A stretch of DNA of 64,000 bases from Ciceribacter thiooxidans (GCF_014126615.1 NZ_CP059897.1:992001-1056000), one strand, 5' to 3'. Numbered from the stretch's first letter, positions 35,452 through 44,321 are shown. The notes: generated by a model not told the origin, from the letters alone. A program made the numbers and translations.

Positions 35452-36249
35452 ATGGCTGCGTTAAAGCAGGGCGATCATGCCAACGGGGACAGGCGACCAG
35501 TGACGACGAAAACCGGTTCAGGCAAGGAAGCGACCTTGCACCAGCGCATCCTGCGCGACATCGAGAGCCGGATCCTGAGCGGCGAATGGCCGCCGGGACA
35601 TCATATCCCCTTCGAGGTTGACCTCGCGACCGAGTATGATTGCTCGCGCATGACGGTCAACAAGGTGATGACTGAGCTCGCCAAGGCGGGGCTCGTCGAG
35701 CGGCACAGGAAAGCCGGCAGCTTCGTCCGTCAGCCGCAGGCGCAGTCGGCGGTGCTGGAAATCCACGACATCGAGGCTGAGGTGAAATCGCTCGGCCTCG
35801 CCTATGGTTTCACCTTGGTTCGCAAGGAGGAACGTGTCGCGACGGCCGACGACCGTCGGCTGCTCGAGATCGGGGATGGTCCTGCGGTGGTGCAGGTTCT
35901 CTGCATTCACTTTGCCGGCGAGCGCCCCTTCTGCATCGAGGAACGCCTCATCAACCTCGCCGTTGTGCCCGAAGCGGTAGGCTCGGATTTTGCCGGAATG
36001 CCGCCCGGACGCTGGCTGCTGCGGCAGGTGCCGTGGACCACCGCCGAACATAGGATCAGCGCCGTTTCTGCCGAGGCCGAAACGGCTCGCATGCTGCGGA
36101 TCGCGAAGGGCGCGGCCTGTCTCGTGATCGAGCGACGCACATGGAGCGGACAGGGGCCGGTGACATGGGTGCGCTTCACCTATCCCGGCGAGAGCCACGC
36201 GCTCGTCGCCCGTTTCACACCGGCGTCGAACCAGACGGAACGGTCGTGA
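35452..36249 (+). CDS. hutC: GntR/HutC-family histidine utilisation repressor
   Basis: A 265-residue GntR regulator of the HutC subfamily. The winged helix is ILRDIESRILSGEWPPGHHI, ATEYDCSRMTVNKVMTELAK, GLVERHRKAGSFV; the UTRA ligand domain has FCIEERLINLAVVPEAVGSD, WLLRQVPWTTAEHRISAV and CLVIERRTW. HutC binds urocanate and derepresses hut genes. Location directly after hutF and the operator between hutF and hutI fit. ATG 35452 is used; a GTG at 35500 with a purine-rich leader would give a 249-residue protein nearer the usual length. Confidence 0.93.
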   Translation: MAALKQGDHANGDRRPVTTKTGSGKEATLHQRILRDIESRILSGEWPPGHHIPFEVDLATEYDCSRMTVNKVMTELAKAGLVERHRKAGSFVRQPQAQSAVLEIHDIEAEVKSLGLAYGFTLVRKEERVATADDRRLLEIGDGPAVVQVLCIHFAGERPFCIEERLINLAVVPEAVGSDFAGMPPGRWLLRQVPWTTAEHRISAVSAEAETARMLRIAKGAACLVIERRTWSGQGPVTWVRFTYPGESHALVARFTPASNQTERS

Positions 36250-36302
36250 GGTAGCGGACGATGTGAAGGGTCGCGGATGTCGGTGAAAAGTCGCCGTGTC
36301 GA

Positions 36303-36725
36303 TCAGGTCCGATTGACTCGTGCCTTTCCCGCCGCCAGGAACGGTGCGAAAGCTTGGCGGATCTTTTCAAGAAATGCGTCGCTGAAGCGACCGATCGGTT
36401 TCTGGGCGGGATCCAGGTAGTATGACCGTTGCAGGACGTCATAATTGCACTCGCTGACAGTGATCCAGCCGCGCTCGTAGCCTGTTAACTTCGCCCGGCG
36501 TAGCTCCAGTCCCGGTATCTCGATAGCTGCCTGCCCGTCGAACGGTGGCTTCGAGGAAATCGGCAGCAGCAGGATATGGGTGAGTCCCTGATGGTCCGTG
36601 ACAGTCAGGATCAGGCAGACGGGGCGATCCTTTTCACCATGTTCGCGACCTGGATTTTCCTCGATCTGCCAACGCCAGAGATAAGGGTAGGAGACGATGT
36701 CGCCACGTCGAAATCGCTCACTCAT
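36303..36725 (-). CDS. PemK/MazF-like toxin partner of a Phd antitoxin
   Basis: A 140-residue basic protein that opens with RRGDIVSYPYLWRWQ, then EKDRPVCLILTVTD and HILLLPISSKPP. This is the strand order (RGDIV…RP.lVl…ILlpIS) of PemK/MazF-type SH3-like ribonuclease toxins, although the usual substrate loop differs. It overlaps the Phd/YefM-type antitoxin by 8 bp. The toxin role is therefore inferred jointly from fold-like motifs and neighbour. The C-terminus (DAFLEKIRQAFAPFLAAGKA) is helical. Confidence 0.65.
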   Translation of the reverse strand: MSERFRRGDIVSYPYLWRWQIEENPGREHGEKDRPVCLILTVTDHQGLTHILLLPISSKPPFDGQAAIEIPGLELRRAKLTGYERGWITVSECNYDVLQRSYYLDPAQKPIGRFSDAFLEKIRQAFAPFLAAGKARVNRT

Positions 36726-36978
36726 CCGCGGAGGCCTGATAGTCGGCGGAATCGCTTTCTAACTGCTGCAGGAACATTGCCGCGAGTTGCTCAGGCATTT
36801 CTCCCGCCTTGTAGACACGACGGGGATCCGCATGGCCCTTCAGCATTTCAAATAGTTCGACGGGAACAACGACCACCGACGGACGGCCGTGCTTCGTCAG
36901 CGTGATGGGAGTCTTCCGGGCTTCGTCATGATAGTGGCCGAAGTGGCGAACGAATTCTGCGGTGGTGACGGTGTGCAT
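36718..36978 (-). CDS. Phd/YefM-type antitoxin
   Basis: An 86-residue antitoxin: HTVTTAEFVRHFGHYHDEAR, TPITLTKHGRPSVVVVPVEL and FEMLKGHADPRRVYKAGEMP fit the Phd/YefM N-terminal DNA-binding fold; the C-terminal 30 residues (MFLQQLESDSADYQASADE) are the acidic toxin-binding tail. The ATG at 36976-36978 is preferred over the ORF start 54 bases upstream. Its Shine-Dalgarno-like AAAAGGT lies within one arm of a perfect 16-bp inverted repeat that should be its own operator. Confidence 0.88.
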   Translation of the reverse strand: MHTVTTAEFVRHFGHYHDEARKTPITLTKHGRPSVVVVPVELFEMLKGHADPRRVYKAGEMPEQLAAMFLQQLESDSADYQASADE

Positions 36979-36982
36979 GGCG

Positions 36983-37022
36983 CGACCTTTTCTGTATTTC
37001 CTGAATAATACAGAAAAGGTCG
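36983..37022. promoter_or_regulatory. Perfect 16-bp inverted repeat before the Phd antitoxin gene
   Basis: CGACCTTTTCTGTATT (36983-36998) and its exact reverse complement (37007-37022) flank an 8-bp spacer, ending 4 bp from the antitoxin ATG. Phd/YefM proteins bind palindromes over their own promoters. Here the proximal arm also contains the ribosome binding sequence, so both transcription and translation could be controlled. Confidence 0.8.
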
Positions 37023-37107
37023 GATTGCACAAGCTGGCCCCGCGCCAACGAATTACATTCGGCTGGGCCGTTCGGCGACCTTGAACGTCGGAGGACGGTG
37101 GTCCGTG

Positions 37108-39222
37108 TCACGCAATTCGCAGCGGCCGCCCATCGGGTATCAACCTGTCCCGCAGTTGCTCGACGGTCATCGGCTTTCCGCAGAGATGCCCCTGGAGCAG
37201 CTGGCAGCCCGCTTCCCGGGCGGTCTGTGCCTGTTCTTCGGTCTCGATCCCCTCTGCCGTCACCGGAATGTCGAGTGAGGAGGCGAGGTGGATGGTCGCC
37301 TTCAGCACCTCGTTGTTGTCCGAGCTCATCAGGGAGCGGTCGATCTTCACCTTGTCGAATCCGAATTGCCGGAGCGTGCCGACGCTTGCGTGTCCCGTCC
37401 CGAAGTCATCCATGGCAAAGCGAACGCCGACGGCGCGCAGCGCGTCGATCGAGCGCCGGGCGCGATCGGGCTTGGAGATCAGGACACCTTCGGTGACTTC
37501 GAGAATGAGTCGGTTGGCGTCGAAGTCTTCTTCGACAAGCATCGTCTTCACTTCGCCTGCGAAATTCGGATTGCAGAGCTGGATCGGAGAGACGTTGACG
37601 GAAAGCTCGAGAGACTGCCAGGAGGAAACGGCGCGGATCGAGCCGAGCAGCATCTTTCGGGTCAATGCCTCGATGAGGCCGGACTTCTCCGCGAGCGGAA
37701 TGAACACTTCCGGGCTGACCGTGCCGGTCGGCGGCGCCCAACGCGCAAGCGCCTCGACTCCGGTGATTTCTCCGCCCGATGCCGCAACGAGCGGCTGGAA
37801 GACGATCTGAATCTCGTCGTCCTCGATCGCAGTCTTCAGGCGCCTCTCGGCGAAGGCCCGATCCTCCCGCTCCCTGTCCAGTTGCTCGTCGAAGGCGACG
37901 ACCTGTCCACGGCCATCCTCCTTGGCGCGGTAGAGCGCCATGTCGGCCCGACGAATAATCTCGAGTTCGGGCAGGTGCGCGGCCTTGACCGCAAAGCCGA
38001 CACTTGCCCCGACCTCTACGGTGCGTCCGTCGATGTCGAAAGGTTCGGCGAGCGCGCGGACGATGCGGGCGCCGAATTCGGCAGCGCCCGAGGCGCCGTG
38101 CTGGATCACGGCGAACTCGTCGCCGCCGAGGCGCGCGGCAGCGAGAACGTCGGGATGAATGGTCGCCAGTTTCCTTGCGACAAGGCGGATGAGCTCGTCG
38201 CCGACCGCGTGTCCCCAGGTGTCGTTGACCGCCTTGAAGCCATCGAGGTCGACGAGGTGGATCACGGATGTACGTTCCGGCGCCTCGCCGATCGCCCGGA
38301 CGAGGCCGACCCTGTTCAGAAGACCCGTGAGGTAATCGTGGCTTGCGTCATGAGCGGCCTTCGCGGCGACGGCACGCTCCTTACGAAGCTCTAAAGCAGA
38401 GAAGACGACGACCACCACCAGAAAGAGGATGAACAGGCCAACCAGCATGGCCAATCGCGGCTTCACTTGGTCGTAGACGGCGGTGCCGGGGCGCAGTTCG
38501 GGCCAGTTCAGGTATCCGACGGGCTGTCCCTGCGTTCCGTGGAGGGCCCGGGTGAGCTGCCCCGGTTGCGGCACATCGCTGAGCACCAGTCCTTCGATCT
38601 GGAAGTCTTCGGAGATCGTCGTGACGTAGTCCGGGGTCAGTTCCTTGAAGAAGGTGAGAGACTTGTAGGCTTCGTTTTCCGGCTGATCCCCAAAGGGCTG
38701 GACGGCCATGGTGGCGAGCATCATCACATGGCCGGAAAACGGATAGAAATTCACGAGGGGGTCGGGGCTGCGATTACCGGACGCCGCGATTGCCCGCCGG
38801 ACGAAGTCGGGGCCGAACGCCGAGATCGCGTCGAACTCCTCGCCTTTCAGGTAGGCCTTGACCTGAGCGCCTTTCGCGTCGAGGACGATCGCGCCGTCAT
38901 AGAGCGGGTAGTCCTCGCTCGTCGAACCCCAGTTGTCGTAGATCCAGGCATCCGCGTCCTGCGAGGATACCGCCGCATAGGCGTCGTCCCAGACGGCGTT
39001 GTCCCTGACGGTTGCGCCCAGCTTCTTCTTGATCGATGAGACTGCCGCCTGCATGGCGTTCACGGACCGGTTGGCATCGATGCTGTTTGCCGCGTCACGC
39101 ATCGCCGTGACGACGTTGCCCGACAGGAACGCCACCGTGAAGGCGATGGCAAGCACAAAGGTCGTTGCCAGGATCACACCACGGTTCTGTCTTATCGCGC
39201 GCTTCGTCTTCACCGGAATCAT
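37108..39222 (-). CDS. Membrane CHASE4-GGDEF-EAL cyclic-di-GMP enzyme
   Basis: A 704-residue protein. Transmembrane helix 1 (VILATTFVLAIAFTVAFLSG), then a periplasmic CHASE4-like sensor (DNAVWDDAYAAVSSQDADAW, DYPLYDGAIVLDAKG), then helix 2 near residue 255 (LAMLVGLFILFLVVVVVFSA). The GGDEF domain is intact (IHLVDLDGFKAVNDTWGHAV, ARLGGDEFAVIQHG). The EAL domain is intact (GVEALARW, SVNVSPIQL, LEVTEG, DDFGTGHASVGTLRQFGFD, VTAEGIETEEQ). It can in principle both make and break c-di-GMP in response to a periplasmic signal. It is a single-gene unit with its promoter in the 180 bp before it. Confidence 0.94.
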   Translation of the reverse strand: MIPVKTKRAIRQNRGVILATTFVLAIAFTVAFLSGNVVTAMRDAANSIDANRSVNAMQAAVSSIKKKLGATVRDNAVWDDAYAAVSSQDADAWIYDNWGSTSEDYPLYDGAIVLDAKGAQVKAYLKGEEFDAISAFGPDFVRRAIAASGNRSPDPLVNFYPFSGHVMMLATMAVQPFGDQPENEAYKSLTFFKELTPDYVTTISEDFQIEGLVLSDVPQPGQLTRALHGTQGQPVGYLNWPELRPGTAVYDQVKPRLAMLVGLFILFLVVVVVFSALELRKERAVAAKAAHDASHDYLTGLLNRVGLVRAIGEAPERTSVIHLVDLDGFKAVNDTWGHAVGDELIRLVARKLATIHPDVLAAARLGGDEFAVIQHGASGAAEFGARIVRALAEPFDIDGRTVEVGASVGFAVKAAHLPELEIIRRADMALYRAKEDGRGQVVAFDEQLDREREDRAFAERRLKTAIEDDEIQIVFQPLVAASGGEITGVEALARWAPPTGTVSPEVFIPLAEKSGLIEALTRKMLLGSIRAVSSWQSLELSVNVSPIQLCNPNFAGEVKTMLVEEDFDANRLILEVTEGVLISKPDRARRSIDALRAVGVRFAMDDFGTGHASVGTLRQFGFDKVKIDRSLMSSDNNEVLKATIHLASSLDIPVTAEGIETEEQAQTAREAGCQLLQGHLCGKPMTVEQLRDRLIPDGRPLRIA

Positions 39223-39401
39223 GTCGGAGGTCTTGCTGGTTACATCGTCATGTCCGGGTGGACCGCAGGAAACATCATGTTCGCCGAGCGCTGCATCCTT
39301 CCGAATAGCAGAAATTCCTTTCCAAATTGGTACGATCTACCGGGCGCAATCGCCCCACGCACATTTCCGGTACGGCGGATGCGTTTCTCATCGCCGCCGC
39401 T

Positions 39402-40208
39402 TCAGCCGGTCGCGCTCTTCTCCGCGCAGATCGCATAGCGGTGCTGGGTCGCCCGTTCGAGCCCCTTGAGGAAACCGAAGTTCTTCTTCTGGGTGCGGTG
39501 GATCGCACGCATGTCGGTGTCGACGGTGATCCTGTCGAAGCCGGCCTGGCGGAGGAGGGCGACGACAGCCTCCGCGCGCGCACCGCCGGAGAAATAGACC
39601 CGGGAGAGAATGCTCTGATGGGTTTCGGCAAGGACCTCGGCCGACGGCCCGTTTTGTGCGTTCCCGGCGGAGGTCAGCCAGCGAGAGACCCTCCTTGCGA
39701 GACGGGCGACAAGGCCCGGATTGACGAAGTCGCCGTCGACGATCAGCAATCGGCCGCCGGGCCTCAGCAACCGGTGCCATTCGCGGAAGGCGGCGAGGGG
39801 ATCAACGAGCGTCCACACGAGATGGCGGTTGGTGATCACGTCATAGGAGTCATCGAGCTCCATGGTGTTCTCGGCGTCGCCCATCAGGAAGCGGATCGTC
39901 CGTCCGCGGGCGCTGGCCTTCGCGCGTGCTCGCTCCAGCATCGGCTCGGCCCAGTCCATGCCCGTGACGCGGAAGTCGAGATCGTCGAGGAGATGCGAAA
40001 CGACTGCGGTGCCACAGGCGAGATCGAGCGCTTCGCGACCGTCGCCCTCGCCGAGATGGCGCCGCAACAGCGCGTGCCATGCCGTTCTTTCGGCCTCGGA
40101 AAATATCTCGTGGCCGGGCTGGCTGTCGAACGTCGCGGCCCGCACTGACCAATAGGCTTTGATCTCATCGCGAAGATCATGATTCGAAAATGTCGTGACC
40201 GTCTGCAT
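39402..40208 (-). CDS. Class I SAM-dependent methyltransferase
   Basis: A 268-residue Rossmann methyltransferase: motif I EALDLACGTAVVSHLLDDL, motif II around FRVTGMDWAEPMLERARA, IRFLMGDAENTMELDDSYDV, TNRHLVWTLVDPLAAFREWH and RLLRPGGRLLIVDGDFV. The ATG at 40206-40208 has AGGA 6-10 bases upstream; the ORF start 96 bases further lies in the promoter region. It is divergent from the iron-type ABC binding protein gene and shares the IRO-box region. The substrate is unknown; a role in metal-chelator maturation or release is possible from context only. Confidence 0.88.
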   Translation of the reverse strand: MQTVTTFSNHDLRDEIKAYWSVRAATFDSQPGHEIFSEAERTAWHALLRRHLGEGDGREALDLACGTAVVSHLLDDLDFRVTGMDWAEPMLERARAKASARGRTIRFLMGDAENTMELDDSYDVITNRHLVWTLVDPLAAFREWHRLLRPGGRLLIVDGDFVNPGLVARLARRVSRWLTSAGNAQNGPSAEVLAETHQSILSRVYFSGGARAEAVVALLRQAGFDRITVDTDMRAIHRTQKKNFGFLKGLERATQHRYAICAEKSATG

Positions 40209-40263
40209 TCCGGGCTTTCCTGAAAAGTGGAGTGAAGCTGGAAGCTTTCTAAAAGATAATTCT

Positions 40264-40278
40264 TGACTCGAAAAGTCA
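40264..40278. promoter_or_regulatory. IRO-box-like element (TGA-N9-TCA) before the iron-type importer
   Basis: TGACTCGAAAAGTCA fits the rhizobial iron-responsive operator TGA-N9-TCA bound by RirA and is additionally a palindrome of arms TGACT/AGTCA. It lies 43 bp upstream of the binding-protein start and 55 bp upstream of the divergent methyltransferase start, within an AT-rich patch suitable for promoters. It supports iron control of both transcripts. Confidence 0.7.
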
Positions 40279-40321
40279 TAAAATAATAAATCGCCGCAGC
40301 ACACATCGCAGGAGAGATAAA

Positions 40322-41458
40322 TTGTTCGGATTCAATAGGGTGGCCTCCGCCGCCGCGTTTTCGCTCGCTCTTTTTTCTGGCGCCGCCTCCGCCGAAACGG
40401 TCACCGTCACGGATATCACCGGCCGTGAGGTTCAGGTGAATGTACCGGTCGAGCGGGTCATTCTGGGCGAAGGCCGCCAGATCTATTTCACCGCCGCGCT
40501 CGACACCGATGCGCCCTTCAAGCGCGTCGTCGGCTGGCGCGACGACTTCAAGAAGGCGGACCTCGACGGTTACAACATCTATCTCGAAAAATTCCCGGAG
40601 ATGGCGAAGATCCCGACCTTCGGGGGCATGAAGGATGGCACCTTCGACATCGAACAGGCGGTGGCGCTCAAGCCCGACGTCATCATCATGAACACCGAGG
40701 CGAAGTCCGCGACCGAGGAGTCCGGCTATATCGAGAAGCTCGCCAAGGTCGGCATCCCGCTCGTCTACATCGACTTCCGCGAGAAGCCGATGCAGCACAC
40801 CGACCAATCGATGCGTATCATCGGCAAGCTTTTCGGCAAGGAGGCCCGCGCCGAGGAATTCGTGACGTTCCACGACGAGCAGCTCGCCCGCGTGACCGAC
40901 GTACTCGCCAGGGCGGGAGGGATCGACAAGCCCGTGGTCTTCATGGAGCGCGCCGGCGGCTACAGCGACGATTGCTGCATGTCCTTCGGAGACGAGAACT
41001 TCGGCAAGATGGTCGAAATCGCCGGTGGCGTGAACATGGCGAAGGACATCATTCCCGGCACCTTCGGCACGGTCAATCCCGAGCAGATCATCGCCTCCAA
41101 TCCGGATCAGGTCATCGTCACTGGCTCCAACTGGGAGCTTTACGTGCCGGGCGGCAAATGGGTGGGCGTCGGCCCCGGCGCGGATGCGGCGACCGCCATG
41201 CAGAAGCTTGCGGTCCTGATGCAGCGCCCCGCCTTCACCGGCGTCAAGGCCGTCGAGGAAGGCAATGTCCACGCGATCTGGCACCAGTTCTACAACAGCC
41301 CCTACCAGTTCGTCGCGGTACAGCAGATCGCCAAGTGGCTCCATCCGGACCTCTTCAAGGATCTCGACCCGGATGCGACGTTCAAGGAACTGCACGAGCG
41401 CTTCCTGCCGGTCGCCTACCACACCGGATACTTCGCCTCCTTGAAGGCCGGCCTCTGA
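40322..41458 (+). CDS. Iron-compound-type ABC substrate-binding protein (FecB/BtuF family)
   Basis: A 378-residue periplasmic binding protein. The signal peptide is VASAAAFSLALFSGAASA with cleavage before ETVTVTDITGREVQV, the usual N-terminus of class III iron/cobalamin binders. Landmarks are VERVILGEGRQIYFTAAL, TFGGMKDGTFDIEQAVALKP-type helix, DVIIMNTEAKSA, QIIASNPDQVIVTGSNWE and FVAVQQIAKWLHPDLF. The start codon is TTG, placed by GGAG at 40311 and by the signal peptide. Downstream are a FecCD permease and an ATPase. The IRO-box upstream suggests an iron chelate, but cobalamin or another chelate is possible. Confidence 0.9.
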   Translation: MFGFNRVASAAAFSLALFSGAASAETVTVTDITGREVQVNVPVERVILGEGRQIYFTAALDTDAPFKRVVGWRDDFKKADLDGYNIYLEKFPEMAKIPTFGGMKDGTFDIEQAVALKPDVIIMNTEAKSATEESGYIEKLAKVGIPLVYIDFREKPMQHTDQSMRIIGKLFGKEARAEEFVTFHDEQLARVTDVLARAGGIDKPVVFMERAGGYSDDCCMSFGDENFGKMVEIAGGVNMAKDIIPGTFGTVNPEQIIASNPDQVIVTGSNWELYVPGGKWVGVGPGADAATAMQKLAVLMQRPAFTGVKAVEEGNVHAIWHQFYNSPYQFVAVQQIAKWLHPDLFKDLDPDATFKELHERFLPVAYHTGYFASLKAGL

Positions 41459-41579
41459 CGACACCGGGCCGGCGACGATCGCCGGCCCTCCATTCCACGA
41501 GGTCAGGAATGCGCATTTCCACGATTTTCAGCGTGCTCACACCCTCGCCGGGCATTTCTTTGCACAAGAGAGACATTTG

Positions 41580-42661
41580 ATGGTCGCCGTTACCGACATA
41601 CGCGTTCCTCGGGCGGGGGAGCCGGAGAAGACCCGGCGGCAGTATCGGGCACTCGCCGGCCGGCGGTTCGCGATCCTGGTCCTGCTTTTCCTCGCCCTGC
41701 TGCTGTCGGTCGCCGCCGACATGGCACTCGGTCCTGCCCGCTATACCCTCAGCCAGGTCGTTTCCGCGGTTTTCTCTCCCTCCGACGTCGCAAATCAGCT
41801 GCGCGTCGTCATCTGGGACATCCGCATGCCGGTCGCCCTGATGGCAGTCACCGTAGGGGCCTGCCTCTCGGTCGCCGGCGCTCAGATGCAGACCATTCTC
41901 GCCAATCCGCTCGCGAGCCCTTTCACCCTCGGCATTTCGGCGGCGGCCGGCTTCGGCGCCGCGATGGCGCTCGTCGCCGGTGTGGCGATCTTTCCGGCGG
42001 CGATCGAGTACATGATTCCGATCAACGCCTTTCTGATGGCGATGCTCGCCTCGCTCTTCATCTACGGGGTCTCGACGCTCCGCGGCGTGACGGTTGAAAC
42101 GATCGTACTGCTCGGCATTGCGCTCGTCTTCACCTTCAACGCGCTTCTGTCGCTGCTCGAATATCTCGCCTCCGAACAGGCGCTCGCCGCCGTCGTCTTC
42201 TGGACCATGGGCTCGCTCACCAAGGCGACCTGGCCCAAGGTCGCGGTCACAGCGGCCGTGCTCGTCTTCGTCATCCCGCTCTTTGCCCGCAACGCCTGGG
42301 CGCTCACGGCGCTGCGCCTCGGCGACGACAAGGCGGCCTCCTTCGGCGTCAATGTCCGGCGGCTCAGGCTCGAGACGATGATGCTCGTCAGCCTGCTTGC
42401 GGCGATCCCGGTCTCCTTCGTCGGCACGATCGGCTTCATCGGGCTCGTCGGACCGCATATCGCCCGGATGGTCGTCGGCGAGGACCAGCGCTTCTTCCTG
42501 CCGGGCTCGGCGATCTGCGGGGCGCTGCTGCTCTCCGTCACCTCGGTCGTCTCGAAGGTGCTGATCCCGGCGCCATTTTGCCGATCGGGGTGATCACGGC
42601 GCTGGTCGGGGTTCCCTTCTTCTTCTCCCTCATCTTCACCAACCGGAGGCGGGCATGGTAG
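41580..42661 (+). pseudogene. FecCD-family permease interrupted by a one-base frameshift
   Basis: The reading frame from ATG 41580 encodes a FecCD permease: RMPVALMAVTVGACLSVAGAQ, NPLASPFTLGISAAAGFGAA, GTIGFIGLVGPHIARMVVGE. It then breaks after KVLIP (about 42567-42571) and stops at 42593 as PAPFCRSG. Inserting one G in the CCGG run restores the canonical ending GAILPIGVITALVGVPFFF, SLIFTNRRRAW, with a stop at 42659-42661 that overlaps the ATPase start. Without it the last membrane helix and the ATPase-contacting C-terminus are lost. It may be a sequencing error in a G run or a true mutation that inactivates the importer. Confidence 0.88.
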
Positions 42662-43407
42662 CCATCAGACTGGAAGGGCTCGGCGCCCGCTACGGCCGCG
42701 CGCAGGTCTTCGAAGGCATCAGCACCGATCGCTTGCCGGGCGGCGAACTCACGGCTGTCGTCGGGCCGAATGCCGCCGGCAAGTCGACGCTCTTCAAGCG
42801 CGTCGCGAACCTGCTTTCGGGTCCCGGAACCGTGCATGTCGAAGATGTCCGCCCCGAGCGGCGGGCCGTCTGTTACATGCCGCAGGATACCGGCGCCAAT
42901 GCCGTGCTGACCGTCTACGAATCCGTCCTGCTTGCGGCCAAGCAAGGAGGCGGCTGGCGGGTCGCCGAGCACGACCTTCGTGCCATCGACCGTTTGCTCG
43001 TGGAACTGCGGATTGCCGATCTCGCCTTCCGGAATCTCGGCGCACTCTCGGGCGGCCAGCGGCAGCTGGTCGCTATCGCCCAGGCGCTGGTGCGCCGGCC
43101 GGAAGTGCTGCTGATGGACGAACCGACCTCGGCACTCGACCTCTTTCGCCAGATCGAGGTGCTCGATTTTATGCGCAGGACGGCGGCGAGCGAAGGCATG
43201 GCGGTGCTGATCGCCCTCCACGACCTCAACCATGCGCTGCGCTACTGCACGCGCACCATGGTGATCGCCGACGGGAGACTGGTCGCGAGCGGCCCGACGG
43301 ACGAGGTCATCACGCCCGCCATGCTGCGCGACGTCTACAAGGTCGCCGCCCGCGTCGAATGCTGCAGCGAAGGCCGCCCGATGATCGTCGTCGACGGAAC
43401 GGCGTGA
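42655..43407 (+). CDS. Iron-type ABC importer ATPase (FecE-like)
   Basis: A 250-residue ATPase: Walker A GPNAAGKSTLFKR, Q-loop VCYMPQDTGANAV, signature LSGGQRQLVAIAQALVRRPE, Walker B VLLMDEPTSALDLF, switch His in LIALHDLNHALRYC. The C-terminus VITPAMLRDVYKVAARVE is typical of siderophore/cobalamin importers. It overlaps the repaired end of the permease gene by 7 bp and should energise uptake by the binding protein and permease before it. Confidence 0.93.
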   Translation: MVAIRLEGLGARYGRAQVFEGISTDRLPGGELTAVVGPNAAGKSTLFKRVANLLSGPGTVHVEDVRPERRAVCYMPQDTGANAVLTVYESVLLAAKQGGGWRVAEHDLRAIDRLLVELRIADLAFRNLGALSGGQRQLVAIAQALVRRPEVLLMDEPTSALDLFRQIEVLDFMRRTAASEGMAVLIALHDLNHALRYCTRTMVIADGRLVASGPTDEVITPAMLRDVYKVAARVECCSEGRPMIVVDGTA

Positions 43408-43482
43408 GCGGCGGAGCGAGAGGGAGCATTTCGCGTCGCGATGAACTGACTGCCGGACGGTGATCCGGACCGTTCGCGGCCA

Positions 43483-44229
43483 TCAGGGTACGCGCATCGC
43501 CTGCCGGGAATCGCCGAGGCCCTCTCGACGTCGGCGGCTCAGCCAGGCACTCCAGAAGAGGCTTGTGAAGAAGCGTCGAGGATGCTCGAAACCGACGTCG
43601 GTGAGCAGCCTTGCCACCGCCTCCTCGGAGGGTGGCGGATCGGCGCCTCTCAGGATCGTGTTCATCTTGATGCGGACATCATCCGGTTCGGCTCCATGCA
43701 TCCGCCACCGGTTGGCCCAGGCCTCCATGAACAGCGGGTTGTCACGATAGGACCCGCAATTGCCCGCCAGGATCAGTGGAGCACCCTCGCGCACGCGCTT
43801 CGCGAGCTCATCCAGCAGATGCCGCTTCGCGGCATCGCCCGGAAGGTGGTGCAGGACGCCGATCATCACGGCGGCGTCGAAACCGGTCTCTGGCGTAACA
43901 CCTGTGAGGTCGCCGTGCCGCAGTTCCACCCGCTCCGACAATCCGTTCTCGGCGATTGCAGCACGGGCGAAGCCCAGCATCGAGTCTGAAGGATCGACGC
44001 CAAGAAAGGTCCAGCCAGCTTCGAGGCGCGCCGCCGCGACAATCTCGCCGGCGGTGCCGCCGGCGCCGACCACGAGGATCCTTGCCGTTCCTATCGGACC
44101 GAGCGCGGCCGAAAGCATGCAGGCCGAGAGCTGGTGGCAGGCCTCATAGCCAGCCAGCGCGATCCGGCTTTGTCGCGCATACTCGGACGCGCGGACGTCG
44201 TCGAACTTGTCTGCCGCGTGTTCGCTCAT
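43483..44229 (-). CDS. Second class I SAM-dependent methyltransferase
   Basis: A 248-residue methyltransferase: SRIALAGYEACHQLSACMLS, motif I ARILVVGAGGTAGEIVAAAR, motif II GWTFLGVDPSDSMLGFARAA, RVELRHGDLTGVTPE, AVMIGVLHHLPGDAAKRHLL and GAPLILAGNCGS. It lies convergent with the importer ATPase gene and divergent from the AraC regulator. With the methyltransferase at 39402-40208 it brackets the importer. The two are not close copies of each other. The substrate is unknown. Confidence 0.88.
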   Translation of the reverse strand: MSEHAADKFDDVRASEYARQSRIALAGYEACHQLSACMLSAALGPIGTARILVVGAGGTAGEIVAAARLEAGWTFLGVDPSDSMLGFARAAIAENGLSERVELRHGDLTGVTPETGFDAAVMIGVLHHLPGDAAKRHLLDELAKRVREGAPLILAGNCGSYRDNPLFMEAWANRWRMHGAEPDDVRIKMNTILRGADPPPSEEAVARLLTDVGFEHPRRFFTSLFWSAWLSRRRREGLGDSRQAMRVP

Positions 44230-44321
44230 TCCCTTCCTCCAGATGACGCTTCAGTTGGCCTGGGTGGCCTTGTCCTCCTTCAAGATCTAATAGAATTTGG
44301 ATCGCGCGTTCGGAGAAAAAC

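Noticed and set aside
39884..41464. 526-codon minus-strand ORF spanning the divergent promoter and importer gene
   Set aside because: It crosses the IRO-box region and is antisense to the binding protein with signal peptide.
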